Source: Albula goreensis
Taxonomy: Eukaryota > Chordata > Actinopteri > Albuliformes > Albulidae
Direction: 5' to 3'
Length of the DNA: 64,000 nt
Assembly: GCA_022829145.1 (NCBI GenBank)
Contig: CM040753.1
Coordinates: forward strand, 13,840,884 to 13,904,883
The notes below the pieces were generated by a model. That model did not search any database, was not told where the DNA came from, and saw nothing but the letters and a program-made list of their open reading frames with translations. Positions 50,618-63,100 of this stretch are shown in pieces. Numbering within the stretch: position 1 is the stretch's first letter; each line of letters opens with the position of its first letter. The translations under genes were made by a program, and so were the position numbers.

Positions 50618-50848
50618 ATCAATTTTTCCCCCATTTTTCTCCCATTTTCCAAACCTAAACCTCATAGGTAGCTGATCTCCCACAGCGGCCATACCTGCTG
50701 ACCTCAAGAGAAGGAAATTGGCCTTGCCAATTTGGACCTCCGGCCATAACCAACAATGCCATGACTGAAACTTAAAACCTCCAATCTCAGGGTTCATGCA
50801 TTGTGTGCAAAATAAGCATCTTTACAGTGTGAGTTGCCTGGAGCCCCC
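50618..50848 (-). mobile_element. Degenerate relative of the young SINE, antisense
   Basis: On the minus strand, CTGTAAAGATGCTTATTTTG and a B-box-like GGTTTTAAGTTTCAGTC are followed by TTATGGCCGGAGGTCCAAAT. That aligns with CCATGGCCAGAGGCTCCATT in the SINE at 12122. The copy ends GGTTTGGAAAATGGGAGAAA, aligning with GGTTGGGAAAAAAATGGGAA there. Middle parts are deleted and no target duplication is clear. Confidence 0.68.
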
Positions 50849-50920
50849 TATTTGGTGCTGTTTTAATGCATATTATTGCTTTTTTTGCCAGCTATTCTAA
50901 GAAGATGATCAGCGCAATAT

Positions 50921-51115
50921 ATTGTAGTATAGGGGAGTGGAACATTCTGTGTCGGTAAGTACCCTTATAGTGTTGGGTCAAGTGGAGTATTCTGGGTGGG
51001 TGAGTTGCTAAGTGGCTAGTGTAGGGGAGTTGAGCATTCTGGGTAAGTGTGTAGCTGAGTGACCGTAGTGTAGAGGAGTGGTGGAGTCTGGGTAGCAGAG
51101 TGGCTGCAGTGTAAT
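50921..51115. repeat. Degenerate tandem repeat, unit about 50 bp
   Basis: About four diverged copies carry the core 'AGTGTAGGGGAGTGG...CATTCTGGGT' (near 50930, 50980, 51018 and 51066). Confidence 0.75.
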
Positions 51116-51713
51116 GAAGTGGTTATTTTACTCAGTGCTATGGTAAATGATTAAGCACAGGAAGAGGCCCAGGGACAGAGAGCTCAGCTAAAGGACAGGA
51201 GTTACTCTAATCCTCGGATCAGAGACTTTAACTACAGTCCTCTGTACGGACAGACCTGTACTGATGCCAGGTTACAGGCCCCAGTCTGAATGAGAGAGTG
51301 TAGACATACAGCGCTTGGCTCAGCACTCGAGAAGCAGCCCTGCATCATATTGAGAAATTGAATGAATGCAAACAAGCCAAGCAGCAGGGGCAGGGAGGAA
51401 GGGTGTTGGTTTACCCAGAGGGCAGAGCAGTGTCCCCACACTTTGAGGCAATACGCTGTACCCCTCAAAAGGAGTTCTGTCTCAGCTGTACCTTATCAGA
51501 AAGGTCCCGTTTCCCCTGCTGCGTATGCGTCTGTGTGCATGCTGGCAACCACTGTAATCCCAGGATTTGAAGGAAGCTGCTCTGCATGTTCAGCTTCCTC
51601 CTCTTGGCTTCTGTTGCCCAACCAGTTAAAGTCTTTATTCAATGAATTTGGACCACAGACCTGAAAATGGTGGATTTTCTTTCCTTGTAGAAGCCAAGCA
51701 GGTTTTTAGGCTG

Positions 51714-51732
51714 TTTTTTTTTTTTTTTTTTT
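51714..51732. repeat. Poly-T tract followed by (GT)n
   Basis: This is a T run of about 18 bases followed by a short GT run to about 51757. Confidence 0.9.
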
Positions 51733-52138
51733 GCTCGTGAGTGTGTGTGTGTGTGTCTCAGTATCTGCAGTAGTTTATCTCAGTCTGACAAAGGTAGATG
51801 CCTTTTATCTCTTTAATCTGTCTGTTCCCTCTTTTTGTCCATTTCTGTTTTGCCTTTACCAAGGAGATACTCCAGATGAATGGAAACTCTGTAGGAGAAC
51901 TTCTCTGATAAAAGATAAAATCTGTACTCTAAAATAACAGCAACAGTTAAGCATGCGGGGGATAGTGCCAGACTGTTTAACACCAAATCTGATTCTGTCT
52001 TTCCCTGTTTGAAAAATGTCATGTCTGAAATTGTATATTTTGGAACCAGGGTTTTCTGCAGTGTTCCCTGTGTTGTTCCTTTGCTGTTTGCAATTGCCCT
52101 ATTGTTGTAGAAGTAGATATGCTGAAATTGAGGCCTTA

Positions 52139-52380
52139 GCTGTACTGTATCTGTATGTTTAGCTGTGCTGCAGCTGTACTATGCTGTGCTGTAGCTGTAC
52201 TGTATTGTAGGTGTAATGGTAGCTGTAGCTGTGTGTTATAGCTGTGGGTATAAGTGTACTGTAGCTTTACCTTTACCGTAATTGTGCCGTATCTATACTG
52301 ACCTGTAGCTGTACATTGGCTGTAGCTGTAGTTGCCATTGCTATAATTGTCGCTGTCGCTGTAGTTCTGGTTCTGCTCTA
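52139..52380. repeat. Degenerate AGCTGTACTGT tandem repeat
   Basis: Repeats of about 6 and 11-12 bp built from GTAGCTGTACTGTA-like words run for about 240 bp. The matching minus-strand ORF is Tyr/Gln/Thr-rich and is an artefact of the repeat. Confidence 0.85.
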
Positions 52381-52389
52381 GCAAAGGGT

Positions 52390-54920
52390 TATACTATATA
52401 TCAGTGTATACAGGTGTGAAGTCATATGTGAGATACAGTGGTTATAATATTATTATAAGGCAATCATTATTATTATCATTATTATTAGTAGTGGTAGTGT
52501 GGTAGTGTAACAAATAATGATTTGTTATTTTGCCAAAATGTTAGCCTTTTGCAAAAGTTAATACTTCAGGCTAATTAAATGACATTTACAATCTCATTTG
52601 TGAGTGATTTCATTTTAGTGATGTACTTTTTCACTCATAGAAACCCATTTTGTGTGATCTCAAGAATTATTTGACATTTGAAGTTTCTGAGTACTGTTAA
52701 CCTAACATCTGTCTGGTAAATTCCCCTGCTCAAAGACGTTGCCTTACAGCAGTTGTGCCTTCGTTCATTAGTGAAAGCCAGCTCGGTGGCGTCGCCTCTC
52801 AGCTTCACTGCTGATCTGATGCTTACACTGTGCCGAACACACTGATCACTGGCAGGCTTAAACATCATTTATCTGTGCTACTCTTTTTCCTCTGTGGAGA
52901 AAATCTCTTTGGGTTTCATTGTTAGCAAAAGAGCCTTTCATCTTACTTCTCTTGGGTTCAGTCGGAGTTCACCTGCACTCCTTTGCTTCTCCCGGCAACT
53001 TTGACATCAGATACTTTTTAGATACTATCTGATGCTTTCTCATTTTTGTCTCTTTGTATATTACTTTTGGGCTTTGAATGTATGAGCAATATTAACAATA
53101 TGGGCTTATGATACGCAAATGGACCACTGCAAGATCCGGAGTAAAATGTTCTGGGTTCACGCATCTTTTTTATTATAATGCAGATGCATTACTTTGTATG
53201 TGTTTTAATTAGGGGTCACATTAGTGATTATCAGCTGTTGAGTAAAATGGTTGATTCCTGTTGTTTTGTTTGCATGTAGCAGATGGTCTCAGGCAGACAG
53301 TTTTATGGGATTAATTGCCAAATGCATTGAAGGAAAAACAAGAAAAGACAGAGACAGAACAGCCAGTAGCACAGTAGGTATGAATCCAACTGGAGAGCAG
53401 TGCTAACATTCAGAACAAGCATATAGCAACAATGTTTGCCTCATGCAGAATCTAATACTTTGAGAGCAGCACACATACATCACACTAATGTGCACAGAGA
53501 GCCTAACAATGATCTATAAGAGCAATACTGCTCTATATGGTCCACCTTTCCCCCACAAGCATGCACTTAAATCCAATGACACTTTAAGTGAGAAAGCTGT
53601 CAAGAGGCTCTTACATTATGCATTGAGATCCTTACATGAACTTTATAACAATAATTCTGCAGAAAGATGGAAAGCTTGCACATATCTTGTAAGACCAGGC
53701 AGCTCCTGCTGCATTAAGAATTACTTATATCTAATCACATGATTTTCTGTAATTAACTGATTAATTGCAAGAAAGTGTATCAAATCAAATATTTATAAAT
53801 AGCATATTTAATATACTATGGTGAAACAGCATATTTTAATTGTGAACACAAAAGTAATGCTTCCATAAACTAGAAGTAGTAGAGTATGAGAGGCATGCAT
53901 GAGTGCAGCTGAGGTGGTGGTTAATCCTGCTTCATAAATAGAAGGCATCAAGCCTTTGAAATATTCTTCATTAAATACAATTACAAAACAAGAATTCAGT
54001 TAATTATCAGTTTATTTCATTATCCATGTTTCCGTACGTAGTGTTATGGAAGAAAATGCACACCTCAGCCTGAATGGGAGGTTTTTTCAGCAGCATTACT
54101 TTTGATGAAGCATGTGCTTCATACAAGCATTCAAAAGGTCATCTAAGAAGGGGCGGGTCTCTCCAGCTTTTACACACCGTATGATTTAATGTTGACTAAA
54201 AAGGGGTTACAAATCCAATTTTCAGCATGTCAGTTTTTACAGTCTAATATGTATATGTAGCAGTATTTCCAGTTCTCAGTCAACTGCCTACATAAGGTAT
54301 AGATATATTAGTTGTTAGCTATTGGTAGCACCACGAAAACATCCTTAAGGGAGAGCCCTGGATTGTATACTTGGCTGAAATCATCAGGCACTGGAATAAC
54401 CTCTGCATTGCACAGCGTACATGGTGGTAAAAGATCTGAAAAATGTAAGGAAAAGAAATCAATCCATTACAGTCTTGTAATCGTCATGGACTCAATTTAA
54501 TTTCCTCCCTGCGAGGTACCCCCACGCTATCTGTTATTCCTCTCTGATGGCACCCCATTTCTGTTAGACAGGGGAGGGTGATGTATTGCTTTGATCTTCA
54601 AATTATAGGTCAGTTCTGTTCCCTCAAATCATGTCAGCACAAGGAGGCCATCCTATCACAGGCCACCTTTGACAATGTGTTATTTTGCTGGGTGAAAGAG
54701 ACTCAAGGTTTTAAGTGATTTTTTTGCAATACAGTCATGTACACTTTAAAAAAAGAGAAAATTGATTTTTTTGTTTTTTTCCCCTTAAACTTGTCATTAG
54801 CCATTTGGTTGACATGAATGCTAATAACCTGTAAGAATGAGAAGAGATTGAATGCATATGATTGTTACCTATTTTTGCTTGATTTGTTCGTCTTTACTAA
54901 AATGGCATTAGTATTTTATG
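52390..54920. other. Intronic stretch without recognised genes
   Basis: I see an ATT-rich patch at about 52445-52490 and otherwise unique AT-rich DNA. No gene-like ORF. Confidence 0.5.
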
Positions 54921-54924
54921 TATG

Positions 54925-55145
54925 CCACAAAACAAATGTAAGTGATGCTGAGGCTGCAGGTTCAGTTCTCAGATAGGGCATTGCTATCAAACCTTTGAGG
55001 AAGAATCTACAATATATATAAATATAAAATAAATATAGTAAATACATAGCCTTATAAGTAGATAGGATGTAAAATATGAAGTGTGGGATTAGCTGTGGAT
55101 AACAGTGTCTGCTACATGCCTGATATGTAAATACAATGTATTGTA
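54925..55145 (+). mobile_element. tRNA-derived SINE, degenerate, sense
   Basis: A B-box-like GGCTGCAGGTTCAGTTCTC (about 54952-54970) is followed by a 'GGGCATTGCTATCAAACCTTTGAG' body that matches the 'GGCACTGCCGTTGTACCCTTGAG' pattern of fish SINEs. The tail TGGATAACAGTGTCTGCTAC is followed by ATGCCTGATATGTAAATACA. Same family as the antisense copies at 29241, 39672 and 61995. Confidence 0.75.
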
Positions 55146-55401
55146 AATGAGTCATGCTAGTCAAGGAAGAATATCAGGGCTGAAACAAAGTATTTATGAT
55201 TTATTACTTTGTTTCAGTCTTAATGTTCTCCCTGCCTTATGTTGTTTTGCAGATGTGAAGGACAGGGGGGTCAGCAATTTTCAGATGAATGGGGGAATCA
55301 AAGGGATCCCCCATTTTTATCCTCTTACTTAGATGCCTCTTTAGGGAAAGAGGAGAAAAAAGAACCCTGCTTTTCATAAAAGGGTTCATTACTTTCCCTC
55401 T

Positions 55402-55778
55402 GGGTGTCCTCTTTCAGCACTGCTCTGTCCCTCTTAGGTGTCCTCTTTCAGCACTGCTCTGTCCCTCTGGGTGTCCTCTTTCAGCACTGCTCTGTCCCTC
55501 TGGGTGTCCTCTTTCAGCACTGCTCTGTCCCTCTGGGTGTCCTCTTTCAGCACTGCTCTGTCCCTCTGAGTGTCCTCTTTCAGCACTGCTCTGTCCCTCT
55601 GAGTGTCCTCTTTCAGCACTGCTCTGTCCCTCTGGGTGTCCTCTTTCAGCACTGCTCTGTCCCTCTGGGTGTCCTCTTTCAGCACTGCTCTGTCCCTCTG
55701 GGTGTTCTCTTTCAGCACTGCTCTGTCCCTCTGGGTGTTCTCTTTCAGCACTGCTCTGTCCCTCTTAGGCGTCCTCTT
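55402..55778. repeat. 33-bp minisatellite, about 11 copies
   Basis: The unit GGGTGTCCTCTTTCAGCACT + GCTCTGTCCCTCT starts at 55402 and repeats every 33 bp to about 55764, with a partial last copy. Variants are AGGTG, GAGTG and TTCTC. Because 33 is divisible by three, 11-residue repeats show up in ORFs of both strands. Confidence 0.96.
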
Positions 55779-56881
55779 TGTGTAGGGCACAAATACTGCA
55801 GCCAAAGACATATTAATAGTGTCTATAAATGTGCTATATGAAACCCAGAAGTTCAGATTGTTGTTTAATTCATATGTTGTTTTCCATTGGCTCAGTTTGT
55901 CTTTCTCCACTGTAGATTTTGAGAAGTTATGGAGTGACATCTATATTAGCCTTCATGGCAGATGGCACAGAGTGTGTATGCTGCCATCTTGGAAACCTTA
56001 GACCTCTTTTCCACCATGTTGCCAAGATGGTGCTCTCAGCCCTGGCTATGTTTGTGTTTGTGTGAGAGAGAGAAAGAGATGGGGGCATGGAGAGATTCTA
56101 CTCTGCTTCTTGGCTATGTGAAGACTCTAGGTTGGCAAGAGCAGAACCTTCTGGCGTGTGGTGAGAGATATAGTTCCACAGATCATATGTTTCATGCACA
56201 TAATGGAATCAGCTATACCTTCTGAACCCTCCTAGGGGTCTGTCATAATTGTTACCCAAAGCCTCAAGGATCAAGTGAGCCAAAATGTCAGGGACTTGGG
56301 GTAGAACTCCCCCCCTGTAACTGTGACTTTCTGGTACAACAAATATTACCTCTTAAGGGGCTGTTTTTGATGACACAGTGGTTTGAGGAGTCTTTATTAT
56401 TGTACCCCACAATGAAAAGTAATGTAAGTACATGCATTTAATTAAAATGTGTTTTTGAATAATTCAGCATATGGAAAAGTGCATTGCAAAAGTCCACCTT
56501 ATTTCACAAAAAAGCCAATGTTTCTGCAGAATTTTGCTATGTGCACTGTTTCTGTAAGTGTCATATATGTGTGCAGAAAGTGCTCTGTGCGTCAGTGCAG
56601 TGGTTTGGGCGAGCATGTTCTTATCTGTTCATTAAGAGCAGGCTGATGGGGCCCGCACTGTGTCTGGTTTTAAAGACGTATGAAGATATAAATGCATTCA
56701 GTGGAAGGTAAAAATGCATGATAAATATAAAAGCACAGAACATGGAGGGGAATCTGAGAGTGAGTATCTCAGTGCTGTCACATCCCCCTCTGAGCGGTCC
56801 TGTCTATGTCCAACACACTTTAGCCTTCTGAACCAGCCAAATATGCAATTTTATACTGTGTCAGTTAATGTGTGTATTTTC

Positions 56882-56886
<5 letters not shown>

Positions 56887-56973
<87 letters not shown>
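56887..56973. repeat. (CA)n microsatellite, about 43 units
   Basis: This is a pure AC array of about 87 bp. Confidence 0.98.
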
Positions 56974-56978
<5 letters not shown>

Positions 56979-59921
56979 ATGAAGATGTGAATGCTAAATG
57001 GAAATTCCTGTGTACTCAGTGAGTACTGCGTAAGATAGATGAAATGTTATTCAACCAAATTTGATTAGCTCTCCTCTAAATTATTTGCCAATATTCACAT
57101 ACACAACTGTTTTAATGAGACACATTGAAAACTGACTCCAGAAGCGGATAGTAACCATTGAGTATTACTCATGCATATTATCCTTTGTAAAAAGGACATT
57201 AGTATTTACATATTTCAGGTTTATCTTTTTAGGTTGAAATTCTGTTTTTTCAGTACAACACCACTAAGACACTAATGCTGCTAACTATGTCATAATGTAA
57301 CCCAGATACAAGACAAGATAAATATCATACACTATAAAAAGCTATACATCATTGAATTAGCAAGGGCTGGTGGCAGGGGCATTATCAGAACAAATATAAC
57401 CGGATAAGTGTTCGTCCATCTTGATCAGTGTGCTGATTCTGGCTGGGCAGTGTGGTAAGTCTCATGGCGATTTAGCAGTACTATACTATTATTGCTCTCA
57501 CTGGCTCAGTCTTACACAGAAGCTGTCTGTTGGCAATGTCATAATGCCTGGAACTAGATTTAAACAAGGCATACTCTGCAGGTTAAGTCCATGCAAACTT
57601 TCCCCCCTGTGTCTACAAGGGGATTTGCAGTCACAGTTTGGAACAATGTGTCCACCTCCTTCCCCTTTCAAATGCGTTTTAAGCCAATCACTGTGGTCTT
57701 TTTTGCAGTGAGGTGGCCTGTACAGTGGTTCATGTCCTGCCTCACTGCCTTTCACACAGCAAAAGAAGTTGATGTCCCAAACATTATAGGATACAGAATA
57801 CAGGCTGGGAGTTACACACACTGATACGTATTGACCAGTTCTGTTAACTCTATCTGTTTAATTTTCACTAGGTTTGCTTCTTTATATGTTTTTTTTTCTA
57901 TGATAGATATTAACTTACATATAACAGAATGGACAATGCCCATGCTATGGGCATTTTGCTGCATCGATTTCCACAGCAACGTGGTGTATTGTAGATTTAC
58001 ACTGAATAATCACTGAGGTTAGCTCTCTTGTAAAGGTGGTCCTAATGGATAATTCTCCCAGATACATGTCCAATAAAGCTTGTTTTTATATGCAATTAAG
58101 CTTATAATTCCTTGTTGTTTTACACCAAGCGTGGCTAGAATTTTATGTTAGTTCTATTGCTTCTATTTTTATGCACTTTGGCAGCATGGTAAAGTAGAAC
58201 CAGAGAGCCCCAGTGCTACTACATGTCAGGTTCAACTTTAAGTGCAGTGGGGTCTGGTGTCCCATGGTAAAATGGTAAAGCATGCACTTAATACAAAGTA
58301 CAAAATCTCATTCAGCCTCATTGTAACCCTTCTCATTCCATACATACCAATCAAAATCCAAGAATTTAGCATTTACACTACTGTAGATCCATCATAGAAC
58401 AGTTTGCATAATGTTAGTCAAATTAAGGTGTACAATAATACAATCTGCAAAATATCATTTGTACTCTCTTTTGGGTTCATGTTGAGTTTATAATCTGAAT
58501 ACATATTATCTGACATTATTAATGACATAACTGGGGGAATTTTATCTTATAAAACATAAAGAGCATGACTTGGTTATGTGTTACATGATTTTCATTATCT
58601 TCGTGTTAGTGTATCAATTCATAGCCTGGCATCTTTCATTCCAACTACAGATCCATTACTTCCAAACTCACGCGGACAGTGAAACTGTGCTCTCAGCTCT
58701 ATGAGCAAGCAGTGTTTTTAATTAGATTCCTGAATCAGTCATGTGTAGCGGAGTGGAATTGGACTGGAACGTGTAAACTGTGGAGATGGACAGAGGCAGT
58801 GCAGGACTGCTTGTCTGCCATCCTACATTAGAAGCCTGTCACTGGTGTTGAGAACAGAGCAGAGCTGGGCCCCAGTGAAATTCCCCTGCTGGCTCTCCAA
58901 TGGCAGGTGAAGTCCTGTCTGATGTAGAGTTGGCAGCACCTGTGAGATGGGGAAAATAGCCTCTACATTCTTCCTCCTTGGTTTTTTTTTTCAGAGATGG
59001 ATTGTATTCACCCTTTAAGGATTAGTTATATCTACTTATTTTCTCTCATTTTGGTCAGGCTGAAAGTAGAATTGGCAAGCTTGTCACTTTTACAAATTTC
59101 TTATCTGTTATTTTTCAAATTCATAAATACGGTATTCCATTCATGCATTTTTTCTTCTGTTTCTGCTTTTCCTTTGCTTAATAATGTTACTTTACAATGC
59201 AATATGTGACAACAAACACCAAAATAAGTGCAGGCATGTAATCTCCTTATCATGAGCATCCAACGGGAGCATAAGTGCTGTTTTAAACATTGAGTGAAGT
59301 AGGCCTGAAGACATTTGTTGAATTTGAGAAGATGGGAAATCCTGATCTTGAATATCTTATAGGATGTGTTTTCCAGTTGATGGGTTTTGTTAAATTTGTA
59401 TAACCGTTATTTTCTGTCCACACCTGCATGTTTAAAATTCTAAATGTATTTTCACAGATAAAGATTTGTGCTCGATTTTCTGAAATTAAAAAAATCACTT
59501 TCTTCTCCTGTCACCATTTTGATATGTGACTGTCACAGTTGTACAGCTCCTACTTTTTGAAAACAGATTTTTAAGTTTTTTTTTTTTTGCAAAGTGACCA
59601 TGTTAATTAGTCATGTAAAAAATAGATTTTTTCTAATTAGTTAGGTGTAGCATGGATCTTTTCCTAGATTATGTCAGACTATGTCTAATTTTAGAGAAAT
59701 TGCAAATTTAAGTATTATACAGAGCACAGCAGCACAAATACAGAAGGAGACGGCATTTAATGAAGGCAGTCATGCACCTTAGGGCTGGTCGAAGGATGGC
59801 GTTTAATCTAAAAGCACAAACTTATATGGTGTTGAATCATGAGTGAAGCGTGGATGTGCCAGCTCCCCAGTGGTAGGGTCTTCATCGTCCCTAACTCTCT
59901 AGCTTGTCTTCCCCCTTCCAG
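56974..59921. other. Intronic stretch up to the third exon
   Basis: Unique AT-rich sequence. A weak tRNA-head-like segment lies at about 58180-58245 (GGCAGCATGGTAAAGTAG and CAGGTTCAACTTTAAG), too uncertain to call separately. The intron ends in the strong acceptor TCTTCCCCCTTCCAG. Confidence 0.5.
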
Positions 59922-60186
59922 GGCTTTGAGTGCTGCATCAGTCGAAGGCGAGTCATCCATGGCCAGGTACCTTCTCCACCACTGGACAGAGTTGGGTTTG
60001 ATGGACGTTCATATGGCCAATTATAGTGTGCTCATGAGCAAGGCTGGCTCCTCCCCCAGCACCATCACAGAGACGGCCAGTGCGCAGTGCTTCCTCCCCA
60101 ACAGCAAGCCATGTGACAGCAACAGCCGTAACTCCCGGGACCAACTCTCTTCTTACGCTGCCTACTCGGCTGTGGGAACCCTAGAG
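59922..60186 (+). CDS. naaladl2: naaladl2 coding exon: start of the extracellular region
   Basis: The exon follows a strong acceptor (CTTCCCCCTTCCAG). It begins with one base that completes an Arg codon with the previous exon, and the frame continues ALSAASVEGESS, a poorly conserved stalk. After it come HHWTELGLMDVHMANYSVL, matching human TQWTSLGLEDVQFVNYSVL, and SPSTITETASAQCFLPN, matching human SPSTVTLSSSGQCFHPN. A conserved N-glycosylation sequon N-Y-S is at 60019-60027, and two conserved cysteines are at codons 60088 and 60112. The exon ends YAAYSAVGTLE with donor GAG|GTATGA, phase 0, where the human protein goes on with the M28-like/PA region. The product is extracellular or lumenal. Confidence 0.95.
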
Positions 60187-63100
60187 GTATGACACTGGCC
60201 TGTCTGTTTCCCTTTATTTATGTATAGGAATTGTTTTGCATCACATTTTTGTTTTAATATTTTTTGATTAGCAACTGAACTGTAGCATTACCACAAATTC
60301 AGGAAGCAAAAACTTAAATTCCTACGATGTTTAGGAGAAGGTGTCAGCACGCAACTGACTAACACATTACAGGCATTTATCTCCAGCAGTCTTTGTGAAG
60401 GCCACATTATAAGTGTAATGGAATGTTTTGCATGACGTAAGATTTAACAGGCACCAAAAATGCCCCCTCACTGGGAGGCTAATACAAGTTTTTATGCAAT
60501 TTATTCCTCTCATCTGCAGCATAATGAATATATCCAGTTGAGCTATTTTCCAGGTTATGCTTTTACTCCCTGGGGAGGCTGAGGCCCAGTGTATTGCAAT
60601 TATCTCCTGGAAGTAAGTTTGGTGTTCCAAATCAGACAAAAAGGGAGAAAACCTTGGCCTCTCATGAATGTATGTTAAGCTGTTGCTCTTATGTTAAGCT
60701 GTTAGTCTTTGAAATCCACCTTGTGGGAGAACACTCAGCTATCCATCATGCATCTGGCTCTTTCTGCATATTCAATCTGCTGCCTCTCAAAATGAATTAA
60801 AATGTACTTGTAATATCTCAAATCACTTTGGGAAACAAATATTGCCACTCTGATGAATGAAATGCCTCGGGACTCCATACTAATGTGTTGCGCTTTGGCC
60901 ACAAAAGTGTTCTTTAGTCCGGTGTGGTAATGCTGGGGTCACTGAGTAATTTACATTAGTCTGCTCCTGCTCTCAAGCCTTAGTTACGTGGGATGAGTAA
61001 AAAATTCACAAGCAGGAACCACTTACATGGGTTTACACACAAACTTTGTAACTCAGTTGAACATATATAAAAGATATATTCATTAAAAGCTCCACAATAT
61101 AGCCAGAATTCTGCCCTCTTCTCCACCTCATCCTTCAAAACGGATCAATGTTTTATTTGCATGTGCATACATAGATCTTTTAAAAGTGCATAAAGCATGC
61201 CTTTTGCTGTCTATGGTGCAAATGTAGTATTAGGGAATATATTCACAAAGTGAGTGAAAAAAGCTCTTTTCTGAGAGGCATGATTTAGCCTTTTAAAGAG
61301 GAAATGTCTTGCTTCAGTGGCCCCTGTATTACTTTTAATATGGAACATATTCACAATGGGAAGACAAATCACTGCAGTCTGGTTTTATTTTAATTACAGA
61401 GTAACGGTGAGAATGTTTTACATGCATGAACAACAAGGGGAACAGGGATTTCTCCAGTCGGTCAATTAACTGGATCTTGTCTAATGAAATACTTTTTTTA
61501 AAATAAGTTAATTTATTCAAGTAAAAAAAGATTAAGACCATCTATCACAATCTTGAATTGGCATGATTTAATTAAAAAGCAACAGTGATAAGTAGAGACG
61601 ACATTTACATAAATGAAACTGAGGGAGCCCCCTTGTCATGGATCTGGGCCAAAGTGGCATAACCGGATGAGCAGAGCATGGACACAGATGATGTTAGAAA
61701 CTCTCAATACTCCTGCAGCATCTGTGATCCAGTGCAAAGGAGGCTGCCTAATTCACAGGCTCCTCCCCACAGATACATTACCAAGCAGAGAGGGCTGAGA
61801 TATAACAGCCTCTTGACACAATCTGCCTGCAGATCCTTGGCCGTCTCAGTCAGTAAACTGTCCATCCAAATAGGTAATTACTCTTGATTAATAAAACAAT
61901 TCAAATTAATTTATTTGTATATGTAAGCATGTATAAAACTGTACAACTGGAACCTGGATATCAGATTACATGATTATTTATGAATTAAATCACATTTGTA
62001 TTTTAGGGCTTTAGCAGACACCCTTAACCAGAGTAACTTACACAGCTAACATTTTTACACAGTATCAATCTGTATAATTTGTTGCATAACTGAGTGGTTG
62101 AATCTTACTCAAGGCTACAGCTGCAGTGCACTATGTAAGAATTACACCTGCACCCTCTGAAGTTACCAGCATGCTATGCTGCTGACCCAATTTAAAAAAA
62201 GAAACATATCTGATAAGCAGTGCATAAAAATATAATACATAAGCAGTGTGTCACCTTATTGGTCAGAGAAGTGAACTTTCAGGTAGTCTCAACTCCAAAG
62301 CATCTGCGAAGGTAAGTTACAGTGTGTGGAATTGTTGGCCTGCAGTCTGATTGGTTTTGGCAAGTTGTAACCAGTGTTATGTCACAGCTGCTGGCTTGAA
62401 TTACTACCTTCAATTGGACCCCTGCCTGAGATCATGATTCACCAGAATAAGTAGCTGACCACTGTTATATTAGCATTGGACATTCCTGAAAGTTAGACAA
62501 GCTTATCTCAGATCACAGTGACAGCCTACTTATGCTCATATAACCGAAGCATACAGCGCGCCTGTTGAATGTGACAACATGGTGGAAATCAAAGCTGAAT
62601 AACTCATAAAGGAGCCAGTACAGCTAAATATATGCAGTTAACAAAGGCTTTTACACTTCTTCTGAGAGGCATGTTAGTGTCAGCCCACATTCCATCACTG
62701 CCTGCGGTGATTCATAAGGTTCTATGCAGAAAATACAAAGAATACCTTCTGTAAATAGATGCACTGATATTTTACTGAACAAACTCAATGTACATGACAT
62801 TATTAATGATGATTAATACTTTTTACTAACAGCAGTTATTAATGATACATCTACTTTGTTAGTGATGTGATGAACTGACAAAACAACAGCAACATACAGA
62901 ATGGTAATTACATTTTACTAACTTACATTTTTCTTTCTTGTTCAGGGTACCCATGTCTGTATACTGGTTTTTAGTTTTCCTTTCAGTCAGAGGTTAATTA
63001 AGGCCTTGTATAAGGTGTGAGTAGCTTTTTCCCAATCAATAACTTTTATGAATCATTCAAGTGCAGAAACAAACTAGAAACCAGCAGTATTTATGCATGT

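Larger units (their letters stand above)
29748..59921 (+). other. naaladl2: naaladl2 intron, about 30.2 kb
   Basis: This intron begins GTAGGC and ends CCCCCTTCCAG. It links two exons whose split codon (AG + G = Arg) and protein alignment are directly continuous, so no coding exon is missing in between. It contains the SINEs, Tc1 fragment, microsatellites, minisatellites and hairpin listed separately. The remainder looks like unique AT-rich DNA. Confidence 0.93.

Noticed and set aside
55289-55940. ORFs of 145-168 codons on both strands
   Set aside because: They are produced by the 33-bp minisatellite (repeated LFQHCSVPLGV or TQRDRAVLKED); no independent coding evidence.
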